The notes beneath the pieces are model-generated. The model ran no database searches. It saw only the letters and a list, made by a program, of their open reading frames with translations, and was not told the DNA's origin. DNA of 38,255 nt, taken from the NCBI GenBank assembly GCA_012839085.1, contig DUNZ01000065.1:1-38255 (forward strand). Reading direction: 5' to 3'. The stretch comes from Clostridiales bacterium. GTDB lineage: Bacteria > Bacillota > Clostridia > Lachnospirales > Lachnospiraceae. A program made the position numbers and the translations under genes. Shown here one piece after another: positions 9,501 to 16,941 of this stretch (within the stretch, counting starts at the first letter, position 1; every line of letters begins with the position of its first letter).

Positions 9501-11342
9501 AATCTTGGTCTGATTTAACATTAAAAAATGCTTATTTAAATCTTCATCATTGAATAGAACAAAACATTCAGCAGAAATGCTTGGGTCTCTTCCTGCTCGC
9601 CCTGCTTCCTGCACATAATTTTCCAGAGAGTCTGATATATCATAATGGATAACTAAACCAACATTTTTCTTATCAACGCCCATACCAAAAGCCGAGGTGG
9701 CAACCATAATATCAACTTCACCTCGGATAAATGCATCCTGATTCTCTCTTTTTTCCTTTTTATCCATTTGACCATGATATGCTTTCGCTACATAGCCATC
9801 CTGATTCAAACGCTCTGCCAAATCAGTAGCCCGTTTTGTTCTTGAAACATAGATAATCGTTGGGCATTTCTTATAGCTTAAAAGATCTCGTATAGCATTG
9901 TACTTATCATTTTCTGCTTTTTGAATTACCTTATAAGATAAATTTTTTCTAGCAGAACTAGCTGCAAATAATTCCAAATTAAGATTTAAGTTATGATAAA
10001 AATAATTTTTAATATCTTCAATTACATTTTGCTTTGCAGTTGCTGTAAAACAAGATACAGGTATTATTTCCTGTAAATTCTTCTTCTTACACAAATTTCT
10101 AATAAACTCTGCGATATACAAATAATCCACACGAAAATCCTGTCCCCAAGCAGAAAAGCAGTGAGCCTCATCAATGACAAAGCGATTTATCTTTCGTCCT
10201 AATAATAACCTTTCTATGGTTCTTGAACGAAGTAATTCTGGTGATATATAAAGTAAGCTTACCTCACCCTCTTCTACTCGGCGAAGTGCTTCTGCTCGCT
10301 CAATCGGATCCAGTAATCCATTTATACTTACAGCACTTGTAATATTATTTTTTTCTAGATTATCCACCTGATCCTTCATCAAGGACTGCAAGGGCGATAT
10401 GACCACCGTTAAGCCCTTGGTATACTTACCAGCCATAAGAGCTGGTACTTGAAAGGTAATTGATTTTCCTCCACCTGTTGGAAATACTGCAAGTAATGAC
10501 ATATTATGAAGTGCAGTATTTACAGCCATCTCCTGTAGTGGAACTCCATCAAAAGAACGGTATTCATTGTAACCAAAAAACATTTTTAGTCCTTTCTTGG
10601 CATCTAGCTTTTCATTACAATAGCTACACCCTTGAATACAAGGAGTTCCCCTTAGATTATTTAAAATATAATCTACCTTAGGGTATTTGATTACTACCCA
10701 TCTTGGCGTAATTGAATATTCATCCACAACCTGTATCAAGGAAAGACAATAAGCTAGTTCCAAAGGAGCCTCTTGAATAAATTGAATTAAATTACTATTG
10801 CTACAAATCTTATCTTGAAAATAATCCAAAATATCTACCTGAATCATATCAGCATTGATATGATAGTCTATGTAACGAAAAAACGCCCCAAACTCTATGG
10901 TATTACTAAGTAGGCCACTATATATTTTTTTAAGAGCGTATGGTAACTTTTGAAATGCTTCTATTTCATCTAAGAATAGATTTTTTGCTTTCTTTGCATC
11001 ATTAAGAGGATTATTAATCTCCTCTGTTTGTAATTTATCATCTTTAAGAAGTTTATGATATGGCCTATGGGGAAACAATAAGGGTGAAAGATATAGGGTA
11101 TCTATAACATTCCAGCGATTTAAAAAATCATTATATTCTACCTGACCTAATGTTTGATAAATATATTTCATATCATGATCTATCACATTATGACCACATA
11201 AAAATTCTTCCCCATCAATAAATCTATGGAATTCAGAAGCGGATGTGGTATGTAAGGCTTCTCCAGTAATCTTTACTGCCCCATAATCTAATATTTTATT
11301 TTTTTCAGATACCTCCGTATCAATAAATGTAATATTTTTCAT
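6549..11342 (-). CDS. DnaQ-like exonuclease / RecQ helicase / UvrD helicase triple fusion
   Basis: 1597 residues with three catalytic modules. Residues about 3-125 resemble a DEDD exonuclease: FIDTEV, GHNVIDHD and NPLNDAKKA. A three-cysteine cluster (near 235-242, CIQGCSYC) precedes the RecQ motor. RecQ motifs: FPTGGGKS (about 287), DEAHCFSAWGQDFR (about 391), FTATA (about 432), and QEAGRAGRDP (about 578). A helical and winged-helix-like middle follows. The C-terminal UvrD/Rep helicase has AAGPGSGKT (about 1060), DEAQDMDE, GDDDQNIYSFRGS, HKSKGWEFDH and YVGITRAKK (about 1452). The ATG at 11342 is preferred over 11348 because AAGGAA lies 8 bases before it. Roles in recombination repair or defence are inferred. 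The canonical RecQ-C-terminal zinc cysteines after the motor are not seen. Confidence 0.92.
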   Translation of the reverse strand: MKNITFIDTEVSEKNKILDYGAVKITGEALHTTSASEFHRFIDGEEFLCGHNVIDHDMKYIYQTLGQVEYNDFLNRWNVIDTLYLSPLLFPHRPYHKLLKDDKLQTEEINNPLNDAKKAKNLFLDEIEAFQKLPYALKKIYSGLLSNTIEFGAFFRYIDYHINADMIQVDILDYFQDKICSNSNLIQFIQEAPLELAYCLSLIQVVDEYSITPRWVVIKYPKVDYILNNLRGTPCIQGCSYCNEKLDAKKGLKMFFGYNEYRSFDGVPLQEMAVNTALHNMSLLAVFPTGGGKSITFQVPALMAGKYTKGLTVVISPLQSLMKDQVDNLEKNNITSAVSINGLLDPIERAEALRRVEEGEVSLLYISPELLRSRTIERLLLGRKINRFVIDEAHCFSAWGQDFRVDYLYIAEFIRNLCKKKNLQEIIPVSCFTATAKQNVIEDIKNYFYHNLNLNLELFAASSARKNLSYKVIQKAENDKYNAIRDLLSYKKCPTIIYVSRTKRATDLAERLNQDGYVAKAYHGQMDKKEKRENQDAFIRGEVDIMVATSAFGMGVDKKNVGLVIHYDISDSLENYVQEAGRAGRDPSISAECFVLFNDEDLNKHFLMLNQTKITLEEIQQVWKAIKSATRTRSRMSNSALEIARHAGWDDNLNDIETRVKTAIAALEDAGYIKRGQNIPHIYADSIQARSAMEAIDKIKQSNAFEEKEEEQAIRIIKKLISSRSRKNDQKDVAESRVDYISDSLGISKEQVLKIIQKLRDIRLLTDSKDLTAYLEDGSGLKGMNILKCYQKLEKFLLKELSEEPIVVNLKELNEKLEEEGLKNITPDKVRTLMNYWAIKGIMKRENIKYSHNHVKLALLQDKQKILKNMEKRWDIAEFILQRLDEINIDNETTVEFSVLELKEDYDFDRQLLMKQASSQEIEEALFYLSRIGALKLEGGFLITYNTMSIERVERDNKIRYKLEDYKKLKQYYEQKTQMIHIVGEYARKMMEDYQAALQFVDDYFRLEYSSFLRKYFKGSRGDEIKRNLSPEKFSKLFGKLSPAQLRIINDKQSQYIVVAAGPGSGKTRILVHKLASLLLMEDVKHEQLLMITFSRAAATEFKKRLIELIGNAANFVEIKTFHSYCFDLLGRVGTIEKSDKVIKEAIERLNQGEVEPSRVAKTVLVIDEAQDMDEYETRLIQELIRINPEMRVIAVGDDDQNIYSFRGSDSKYMSGLLSIENSRLYELVENYRSKSNLVQLANVFVEKIKNRMKHNLIIPIQKDNGQIQIVQYRSNKFLVPAIQKLIMKGIYGSTGILTKTNEEALQVAALLKKNSIRTRLLKTNEGFKLEHLVEIRFFLEQLQLTKDTYILSDDIWSNAKEQLQKIYKTSKNLNLCLRLIKDFEVANPEVKYTSDFMTFLSESKEEDFYDRTQGIVTVATIHKSKGWEFDHVVMLLSDFYLNSDEAKRLLYVGITRAKKSLTIHYNNNYFSVQTNLRYRTVEAMHYLYDYSYYEDSNCIVKQLRHRDIFLSYFYKVRNLVCKMKSGDKLKVDEAGCLDLEGNRILYFSERFKKELKQFKRKGYQPIDAKVDYVLYWKEEKKEQEVPIVFAVLEFEK

Positions 11343-11380
11343 ATGCATAATTCCTTATCATATATAATATTTCATTAATT

Positions 11381-11452
11381 CTACCGAAGGTTCATCTTTT
11401 TGATGCCAAACAAACCAAAAGGTGCCTTACCATTCACAATTCTCTTTCCTAT
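11381..11452 (-). other. coding-like micro-ORF upstream of the RecQ fusion
   Basis: A short open frame on the minus strand ends at TAG 11383-11381 and contains the protein-like run NGKAPFGLFGIKKMNLR. It is open for about 36 codons without an ATG; a GTG preceded by AGGAAAGAG could start an 18-residue peptide. It may be a leader peptide or the remnant of a decayed gene. The KAPFG run is reminiscent of the linker in large serine recombinases, but that is a guess. Confidence 0.2.
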
Positions 11453-11618
11453 TTCATTTCCTTCGGAATAAATAAAAAGTATCCATATTTTATATTTTTA
11501 TCACTACTTTTACCATAATCCCATTATATAACAGTTACTTACAAAATTGTATATATTTTTTATATTATTTATACTTTCAAGCACCTTGTGCTATATTCAA
11601 ATTTTACATCAAGCTATC

Positions 11619-12308
11619 CTACTCCAAACACTTAGCCAGCCTCTCCCGATCCAATATCTTAAAGCTTCTCCCATAAAAATCTATTAAGCCCTCATCCTTC
11701 ATTCTAGTCAATTCTCTACACATAGAGGTTCTAGAGACATTCAAGTAATTAGACATTTCCGTTCTATTTAGCATGATTTGAAATATTTTACCTTCGGTTT
11801 CATTGGCTTCGCTAAGCAGGTAGCTAGCGATTTTTTCTCTCATTCCCTTCAATGTCAGTAGTTCTATTTTACGGTTTAAGCCTATGTTTTTCTCTCCTAA
11901 TACCACCATCATATTCTGGATTAAACCAATATGGAAGTTACAACCATTTCCGCAGGAACGAAGAATTCTTTCATAAGGAATTAAGAGAACCTGAGCATCA
12001 TCCTTTACCTGTACCGTTACTGGTGAAATCCGTTTTGCCGTACAGACAATCCCTTCTGCAAACAGATCCGATGGCCGAATCACAGCAACTATCAATTTAT
12101 TTCCCGCAAGACTTTCCTTAATGATTTGTAAGGAACCGCTAAGTACTATTCCTACGGTATTAATCACATCTCCTGCAAAAAATATGTATTCTCCTTCCTT
12201 ATAATGTTTATACTGTGCGTTCATACATTTTAATAAATGTCCGTAATTATTTTCTTCAATACCTCGAAACAATACACACTGCTTTAGTACCGGATGATAT
12301 TTCTCCAT
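11619..12308 (-). CDS. Crp/Fnr family transcription regulator, likely controls hcp
   Basis: 229 residues. The N-terminal half is a cyclic-nucleotide-binding-type sensor fold (EYIFFAGDVINTVGIVLSG, then SDLFAEG). The C-terminal half has the Crp-type helix-turn-helix MSNYLNVSRTSMCRELTRM followed by a wing (DEGLIDFYGRSFKIL). No Fnr-like N-terminal cysteine cluster is obvious, so any effector (NO, haem, redox) is unknown. The ATG at 12308 has AGGGGAG 7 bases before it; the upstream GTG at 12326 would place that site inside the gene. It is divergent from hcp across a 594-base region. Regulators of this type next to hcp (HcpR-like) commonly activate it on nitrosative stress (family knowledge). Confidence 0.92.
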   Translation of the reverse strand: MEKYHPVLKQCVLFRGIEENNYGHLLKCMNAQYKHYKEGEYIFFAGDVINTVGIVLSGSLQIIKESLAGNKLIVAVIRPSDLFAEGIVCTAKRISPVTVQVKDDAQVLLIPYERILRSCGNGCNFHIGLIQNMMVVLGEKNIGLNRKIELLTLKGMREKIASYLLSEANETEGKIFQIMLNRTEMSNYLNVSRTSMCRELTRMKDEGLIDFYGRSFKILDRERLAKCLE

Positions 12309-12400
12309 CTTAATCTCCCCTTTCACATGACACCAAACTGCTGGACTTGACCATTCATTTACTTAAAAAGTACTAGTTAATAATAAACATCCATCTTTCG

Positions 12401-12460
12401 TATACATCGGCTCTTTTCCATCGACTCTTATGTATCGACACTTTTCCATCTATTCTTTTC
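12401..12460. repeat. two degenerate 28-bp direct repeats
   Basis: CTTTTCCATC occurs at 12413-12422 and again at 12441-12450. Flanking similarity (ACATCGGCT versus GTATCGACA before it) extends the unit to about 28 bases. They abut the 46-bp repeat series to the right. Confidence 0.5.
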
Positions 12461-12473
12461 ATACATGAGATTC

Positions 12474-12758
12474 ATTTTAAAATCTATGATTGAAATCAAT
12501 CTATAAAAATAATATTTAGAAATAATTATTCCTTTAAAAATCCATAATTATAAATAATCTACAAAAGCATACTTCCTCTAAAATCTTTGATTAAAATTAA
12601 ACTAACAAAGATAACACTTCCTCTAAATACTTTAAAATAGAACCCATCTTACTGAGACAATATCCCCTTATAAATCCATAATTAAAAAATAAATCTCCTT
12701 AAGAAAACATTTCCTTAAAGTCTGTCATTGAAGTCAAACCATCTGAATTAATACAAAT
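12474..12758. repeat. about six degenerate 45-46 bp tandem repeats upstream of hcp
   Basis: TAAAATC-like starts recur near 12476, 12533, 12577, 12622, 12668 and 12714, that is, steps of 57, 44, 45, 46 and 46 bases. Most units continue with an ATTGAAATCAA-like run, and several end in CTTCCT/CATTTCC. The first unit contains a perfect 14-bp dyad GATTGAAATCAATC at 12488-12501. Identity between units is low, so this is either an old tandem array or a series of weak binding sites. Confidence 0.5.
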
Positions 12759-12795
12759 GTTCATTGTTTTCTTATTTAAAAAATTTTTTATTATT

Positions 12796-12811
12796 TGTAG
12801 CCAAGGCTACA
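12796..12811 (+). promoter_or_regulatory. Crp/Fnr-type operator for hcp
   Basis: TGTAGCCAAGGCTACA is a perfect 7-2-7 dyad. Its centre (12803.5) lies 41.5 bases before the start point predicted from the -10 box at 12833-12838, the classical class II activator position for Crp/Fnr proteins. The divergent gene encodes such a regulator. Confidence 0.75.
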
Positions 12812-12832
12812 CTTTTTTATATTTATCTGTAT

Positions 12833-12838
12833 TATACT
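12833..12838 (+). promoter_or_regulatory. -10 box of the hcp promoter
   Basis: TATACT at 12833-12838 has no good -35 hexamer (CACTTT at the expected place), which fits activator-dependent transcription from the adjacent operator. Confidence 0.6.
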
Positions 12839-12902
12839 CGCCTTGTAAACAAAAAGCAACGCGACAATATAAAAACTTTAAATAAATCAAGGAGAGTATA
12901 AG

Positions 12903-14540
12903 ATGGAGAATGCAATGTTTTGTTATCAATGTCAAGAAACAGCTGGCTGTACTGGCTGTACAAAGTTTGGTGTGTGTGGTAAATCACCAGACTTGGCAAG
13001 AATGCAAGATTTATTAATCTATGCAACCAAAGGCTTAAGCGCAGTAACCACTGCCCTTAGAAAACAAGGTGTAGAGATTTCACCTGAGGTTAACCACTAT
13101 GTTACCATCAACCTGTTCACAACAATTACTAATGCGAACTTCGATGATGAGATATTTTACTTAAGAGTATTTGAGACCTTAAAATTTAAAAACGAATTAT
13201 TAGCACAAGTTACCGATCAAAGCTCTCTACCAGAAGCTGCTCTTTGGAAGGCTAGCACAAGAGAAGAACTAGACAGAAAATCTACCACAGTTGGTATTCT
13301 TACAACAAAGGACGAAGATATCAGAAGCCTTAGAGAGTTAATTACTTATGGACTAAAAGGTTTGGCAGCTTACATGAAGCATGCTAATGAATTAAACTAC
13401 GATAATGCTGAAATCAGTGCATTTATGCAAAAAGCACTGGCAGCAACTTTAGATGATAGCTTAAGCGTGAATGACTTAATTTCACTTACTCTTGAAACTG
13501 GTAAAATTGGTGTAGATGGCATGGCTCTTCTAGATGCAGCTAATACAGGAACTTATGGAAATCCTGAGATTACCAAGGTTAATATCGGTGTAGGAACCCG
13601 CCCTGGTATCTTAGTATCTGGTCATGACCTAAGAGATTTAGAACAATTATTAGAGCAAACCGAAGGAACTGGTGTTGACGTATATACTCACTCCGAAATG
13701 CTTCCTGCTCACTACTACCCAGCATTTAAGAAATACAAACACTTTATCGGTAACTACGGTAATGCATGGTGGAAACAAAAAGAGGAATTCGAAAGCTTCC
13801 GTGGTCCAATCCTTATGACTACCAACTGTGTTGTTCCTCCTGCTGCCTCCTATAAGGATAGATTATTTACTACCGGTGCATCTGGTGTTCCAGGTTGTAC
13901 ACATATTGAACGTGATGAAAAGGGTCATAAGGATTTCTCCCAGATTATTGAGTTGGCTAAGACCTGTGAGGCTCCAATTGAAATCGAAAAAGGTGAAATC
14001 ATTGGTGGATTTGCTCACAATCAAGTATTTGCCCTTGCTGATCAAGTAGTAGAAGCTGTTAAGAGTGGAGCTATTCGTAAATTCTTTGTTATGGCTGGTT
14101 GCGACGGTCGTCAAAAGTCTAGAAATTACTATACTGATTTTGCCAAGGCACTTCCAAAGGATACGGTTATTTTAACTGCAGGTTGTGCTAAGTATAAATA
14201 TAACAAGTTAGAATTAGGTGATATTAACGGTATTCCAAGAGTCCTGGATGCTGGACAATGTAATGACTCCTATTCTCTTGCATTAATCGCTCTTAAATTG
14301 AAGGAAGTATTTGAACTTCAGGATATTAATGAACTTCCAATTGCCTTCAATATTGCATGGTATGAGCAGAAAGCTGTTATCGTTCTTCTTTCCCTATTAT
14401 ATCTAGGTGTGAAGAACATCCATCTTGGACCAACACTACCTGCTTTCCTTTCTCCGAATGTTGCTAAAGTTTTAGTTGAAAACTTTGGTATAGCAGGAAT
14501 CGGAACTGTTGAAGATGATATCAAGTTATTTTTAGAATAA
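12903..14540 (+). CDS. hcp: hydroxylamine reductase / hybrid cluster protein
   Basis: 545 residues, normal for Hcp. This cytoplasmic Fe-S protein reduces hydroxylamine to ammonia and acts in NO detoxification or protein S-nitrosylation (family knowledge). The N-terminal cluster ligands C7, C10, C19 and C25 follow the CxxC...C...C pattern, with one extra cysteine at 16. All hybrid-cluster ligands of the family are in register: H241, E265, C309, C400, C428, C453, E488 and K490. The ribosome site AAGGAGAG is strong and codon use looks like that of a well-expressed gene. The upstream operator and divergent Crp/Fnr gene indicate stress-induced expression. A terminator follows, but the next two genes continue the same theme. 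Confidence 0.97.
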   Translation: MENAMFCYQCQETAGCTGCTKFGVCGKSPDLARMQDLLIYATKGLSAVTTALRKQGVEISPEVNHYVTINLFTTITNANFDDEIFYLRVFETLKFKNELLAQVTDQSSLPEAALWKASTREELDRKSTTVGILTTKDEDIRSLRELITYGLKGLAAYMKHANELNYDNAEISAFMQKALAATLDDSLSVNDLISLTLETGKIGVDGMALLDAANTGTYGNPEITKVNIGVGTRPGILVSGHDLRDLEQLLEQTEGTGVDVYTHSEMLPAHYYPAFKKYKHFIGNYGNAWWKQKEEFESFRGPILMTTNCVVPPAASYKDRLFTTGASGVPGCTHIERDEKGHKDFSQIIELAKTCEAPIEIEKGEIIGGFAHNQVFALADQVVEAVKSGAIRKFFVMAGCDGRQKSRNYYTDFAKALPKDTVILTAGCAKYKYNKLELGDINGIPRVLDAGQCNDSYSLALIALKLKEVFELQDINELPIAFNIAWYEQKAVIVLLSLLYLGVKNIHLGPTLPAFLSPNVAKVLVENFGIAGIGTVEDDIKLFLE

Positions 14541-14556
14541 ATCCCCCAACACATGG

Positions 14557-14602
14557 AAAATCTACCGGATAGATATGAAATATTTGTCCGGTAGATTTTC
14601 TT
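14557..14602 (+). terminator. terminator after hcp
   Basis: AAAATCTACCGGA at 14557-14569 pairs with TCCGGTAGATTTT at 14587-14599, followed by CTT. The trailing T-tract is short apart from the TTTT within the arm, so some read-through into the next gene is possible. Confidence 0.7.
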
Positions 14603-14660
14603 AAACAAACATTTCATTTCAATTTTTAATAAATAAAACAAAAAGGTAGGTATTAAAGCA

Positions 14661-15275
14661 ATGAGTGCATTTTTAGGACCCATTCATTATTGGTTGTATA
14701 ACAAAATCAAATTACAACATGAAATTGTTGAAGAAATCTTTCAAATAGGCGAGAAACATGGTTTATCCTTAAGAGAGGAATGTACACAAGCTTATGGTAG
14801 CTTAGAAAACAAACCTCTCGAAGAGATGATTGACTTAAGCAATATTCATGGATGGCTGCAAGATAAGGTATCCTTGGTGGAATATCAGTATGCATATTCC
14901 ATAACAAAATTATTAAAAGAAAAGCCAGAAACCATAGATGAAATAAAACAAATTCTTTCTAATAAGGGTAAAAAACTAGCCGAAACCCTTGCTAACCAAG
15001 AACCCAATGCTCAAAAGATTTACCAAGTCATATCCGATAACCTCTTGGATGGTATGCCCTGCGATCATGCTTACAGTATATTGAGTCAGGGTGAAAATGA
15101 TATTACCTTAAGAAGAAACCAATGTGTGCACCAGAATTATTGGGATGAAGTAGGAGGCCAAATTGAAGTTTATTATGAACTTCGAGACGCATGGATCAAT
15201 GGTTTGGTAAATGAATTCGGCTTTATATATAAGAAATTAGATGATACTACATTAAACATTTCTAAGGAGGTTTAA
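14661..15275 (+). CDS. unrecognised protein in the hcp-hemerythrin cluster
   Basis: 204 residues, soluble, mostly predicted helical, no signal peptide. I do not recognise a named domain. It begins MSAFLGPIHYWLYNKI and its C-terminal half has PCDHAY and RRNQCVHQNYWDEVGG, that is, two cysteines each next to histidine, which could bind metal, haem or an Fe-S cluster (inference). The hemerythrin gene starts one base after its stop, and the hemerythrin ribosome site AAGGAGG lies inside its last codons, so the two are translationally linked. The position after hcp suggests a role in NO or oxygen stress. Its own ribosome site (AAAGGTAGGT) is weak, and the start is likely but not certain. Confidence 0.85.
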   Translation: MSAFLGPIHYWLYNKIKLQHEIVEEIFQIGEKHGLSLREECTQAYGSLENKPLEEMIDLSNIHGWLQDKVSLVEYQYAYSITKLLKEKPETIDEIKQILSNKGKKLAETLANQEPNAQKIYQVISDNLLDGMPCDHAYSILSQGENDITLRRNQCVHQNYWDEVGGQIEVYYELRDAWINGLVNEFGFIYKKLDDTTLNISKEV

Positions 15276-15276
15276 G

Positions 15277-15834
15277 ATGGATAGTGTTAAACTTATGATG
15301 GAAGAGCATCAAAACATTTTACGGATGCTAGAGGTTGTAAGGAATGCCTGCTATGGCATTTACAAGGGTGAAGACATCTGTTATGAAGACTTTGCCAAAA
15401 TGATTGATTTCATCCGTAATTATGCTGATAACCATCATCATGGTAAAGAAGAAAAATTATTGTTTAATCGAATGGTGGAACACTTAGGCCCTGTGGGTAC
15501 AAAATTAATTACCCATGGAATGATGGTAGAACATGATTTTGGACGTTTATATATTCGAGAATTAGAAGAGGCTTTAGAAGAGGTGAAAAAGGGTGATGAT
15601 ACCCGTATCATCGATGTTATTGCCAATGCCGTAGGCTATACGAATCTCTTGAAGCGACATATACAAAAAGAGGACACTGTAGTTTATAGCTTTGCTACTC
15701 GCCAACTTTCCAAGGAAATTATAGATCAAGTAAATCAAGAAACAGCTGACTTTGAAGCAGAAGCTGATAAAAATGGCACTAGAACCCATTATCTAGATAT
15801 CCTAGAAGAATTAGAGAAAAAATATAGCAAATAG
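15277..15834 (+). CDS. hemerythrin-domain (HHE) protein
   Basis: 185 residues, a four-helix hemerythrin-type diiron protein. Candidate ligands are visible at H11, H53-H55, E58/E59, H80, H86, H128 and E132 in the usual H...HxxxE...H...H...HxxxE order. Such cytoplasmic proteins bind O2 or NO, or repair Fe-S clusters (YtfE-like), in anaerobes (family knowledge). It is translationally coupled to the unrecognised gene before it. A repair or protection role for the Hcp clusters is a reasonable inference. Confidence 0.93.
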   Translation: MDSVKLMMEEHQNILRMLEVVRNACYGIYKGEDICYEDFAKMIDFIRNYADNHHHGKEEKLLFNRMVEHLGPVGTKLITHGMMVEHDFGRLYIRELEEALEEVKKGDDTRIIDVIANAVGYTNLLKRHIQKEDTVVYSFATRQLSKEIIDQVNQETADFEAEADKNGTRTHYLDILEELEKKYSK

Positions 15835-15882
15835 AAAGTGTCCTCATTACTTATAGATCTTTCTCCCTTACTTTCTCCTTTG

Positions 15883-15918
15883 AATGCCGTACCTAAATTA
15901 GGGTACGGCATTTTGTTT
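15883..15918 (+). terminator. terminator after the hemerythrin gene
   Basis: AATGCCGTACC at 15883-15893 pairs perfectly with GGTACGGCATT at 15902-15912, followed by TTGTTTT. Confidence 0.88.
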
Positions 15919-16126
15919 TCTTTCTTAAAATCCCTTGGATTTTTTCTAATAAATGGTATAATAAGTCATAATCAACCTTAATCAACCTTTGTAATTCATA
16001 AACAAAAAAGAACTCTATTACAACTCGTCAACATCATTGGAAAGACATAAATAAAATCATTGTTTACAAAAGATTCGATAGGCGGATTTATTCCTTATCG
16101 GCATTTGAAAGGAGCTTTCAGTTAAT

Positions 16127-16867
16127 ATGATTGATGTGATGGGAATAAAGAGTTACAAGCTTCTACAGGGAGACTGTATGAAGATTATGAAGGATATTCC
16201 CGACAGGAGCATCGACCTAATTCTATGTGATCCCCCTTATAATCTAGCCAAATACTCCACCGGCAACATGCATTTTGATTGGAGATCAGAAATTAATAAT
16301 GATGTTGCTCAATGGGATCTGGAAGAATTGTCTCCAGCCGATTTTCTGGAGGATTTTAAAAGAATACTGTCACCCAAGGGTAATATCTTTGTTTTCACCA
16401 GTTATAATATGATTGGGAAATGGCATGAGGTTTTTGATCCTGTCTTTGCCACCTTTCAGTTCATGGTATGGCATAAGACAAACCCCATTCCCAATATTCG
16501 AAAATCATCTTTTTTAAATAGCTGCGAGTTGATTGTATGTATGTGGAACAAGGGGCATACCTGGAATTTCACCAAACAGAGTGAAATGCACAATTTCTTT
16601 GAATGTCCCATCTGTATGGGAAGCGAGCGATTAAAAAACCCCAAACATCCCACCCAAAAACCACTCCCAATTTTAAAGCATATTATCAAACTGGCCAGCA
16701 ATGAAAAGGATCTGGTATTTGATCCTTTTATGGGCGTTGCTTCCACTGGTGTAGCCGCTAGGCAGCTAAATCGTCGTTTTCTTGGTATAGAGATCGACCA
16801 TACCTATTACAAGGCCTGTGTAGATCGTTTAGCAGACTACAAAGAATATGGAGTAGAAAGTACATAA
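16127..16867 (+). CDS. orphan beta-class DNA methyltransferase
   Basis: 246 residues. The catalytic motif DPPY (35-38) comes first and the SAM-binding motif FDPFMGVASTG (about 198-208) comes last, the beta-class order, with HPTQKP (174-179) between them. DPPY points to N6-adenine more often than N4-cytosine methylation, but this does not settle it. A CPIC pair at 160-163 is of unknown meaning. No restriction endonuclease gene is adjacent, so it is probably a solitary methyltransferase acting in regulation or chromosome marking. GGAG lies 12 bases before the ATG, a little far; the in-frame ATG at 16139 is a possible alternative. Confidence 0.92.
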   Translation: MIDVMGIKSYKLLQGDCMKIMKDIPDRSIDLILCDPPYNLAKYSTGNMHFDWRSEINNDVAQWDLEELSPADFLEDFKRILSPKGNIFVFTSYNMIGKWHEVFDPVFATFQFMVWHKTNPIPNIRKSSFLNSCELIVCMWNKGHTWNFTKQSEMHNFFECPICMGSERLKNPKHPTQKPLPILKHIIKLASNEKDLVFDPFMGVASTGVAARQLNRRFLGIEIDHTYYKACVDRLADYKEYGVEST

Positions 16868-16928
16868 AAAAATCCCGTATCAATAAGAAAGTCCTTGTCT
16901 AATTTATACTTATTGATCGGGATTTTTA
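16868..16928. terminator. bidirectional terminator between methyltransferase and dinB operon
   Basis: AAAAATCCCG and CAATAAG (16868-16887) pair with CTTATTG and CGGGATTTTT (16909-16927) around a bulge-free ATC/TAT centre. A- and T-runs on the flanks suit both directions. Confidence 0.82.
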
Positions 16929-16941
16929 TGATTTTTCCTTT

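Larger units (their letters stand above)
12309..12795. other. long regulatory intergenic region between regulator and hcp
   Basis: No gene. It contains two kinds of degenerate tandem repeat: a roughly 28-bp unit (CTTTTCCATC at 12413 and 12441) and a series of about 46-bp units (12474-12758). Both are listed separately. I could not identify a clear promoter for the regulator gene. Confidence 0.6.

Noticed and set aside
8381-10681. Several plus-strand frames inside the RecQ fusion gene
   Set aside because: They are antisense shadows with no ribosome sites and no protein-like composition; the minus-strand frame carries all helicase motifs.
3439-11342. DISARM or another named defence system
   Set aside because: The PLD and helicase parts recall DISARM, but they are fused, no DNA methyltransferase or DrmB-like protein is present, and the RecQ-UvrD fusion is not a DISARM component.
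12474-12758. CRISPR array
   Set aside because: The period is near 46 bases, but the units are degenerate throughout; there is no identical repeat alternating with unique spacers and no cas gene.
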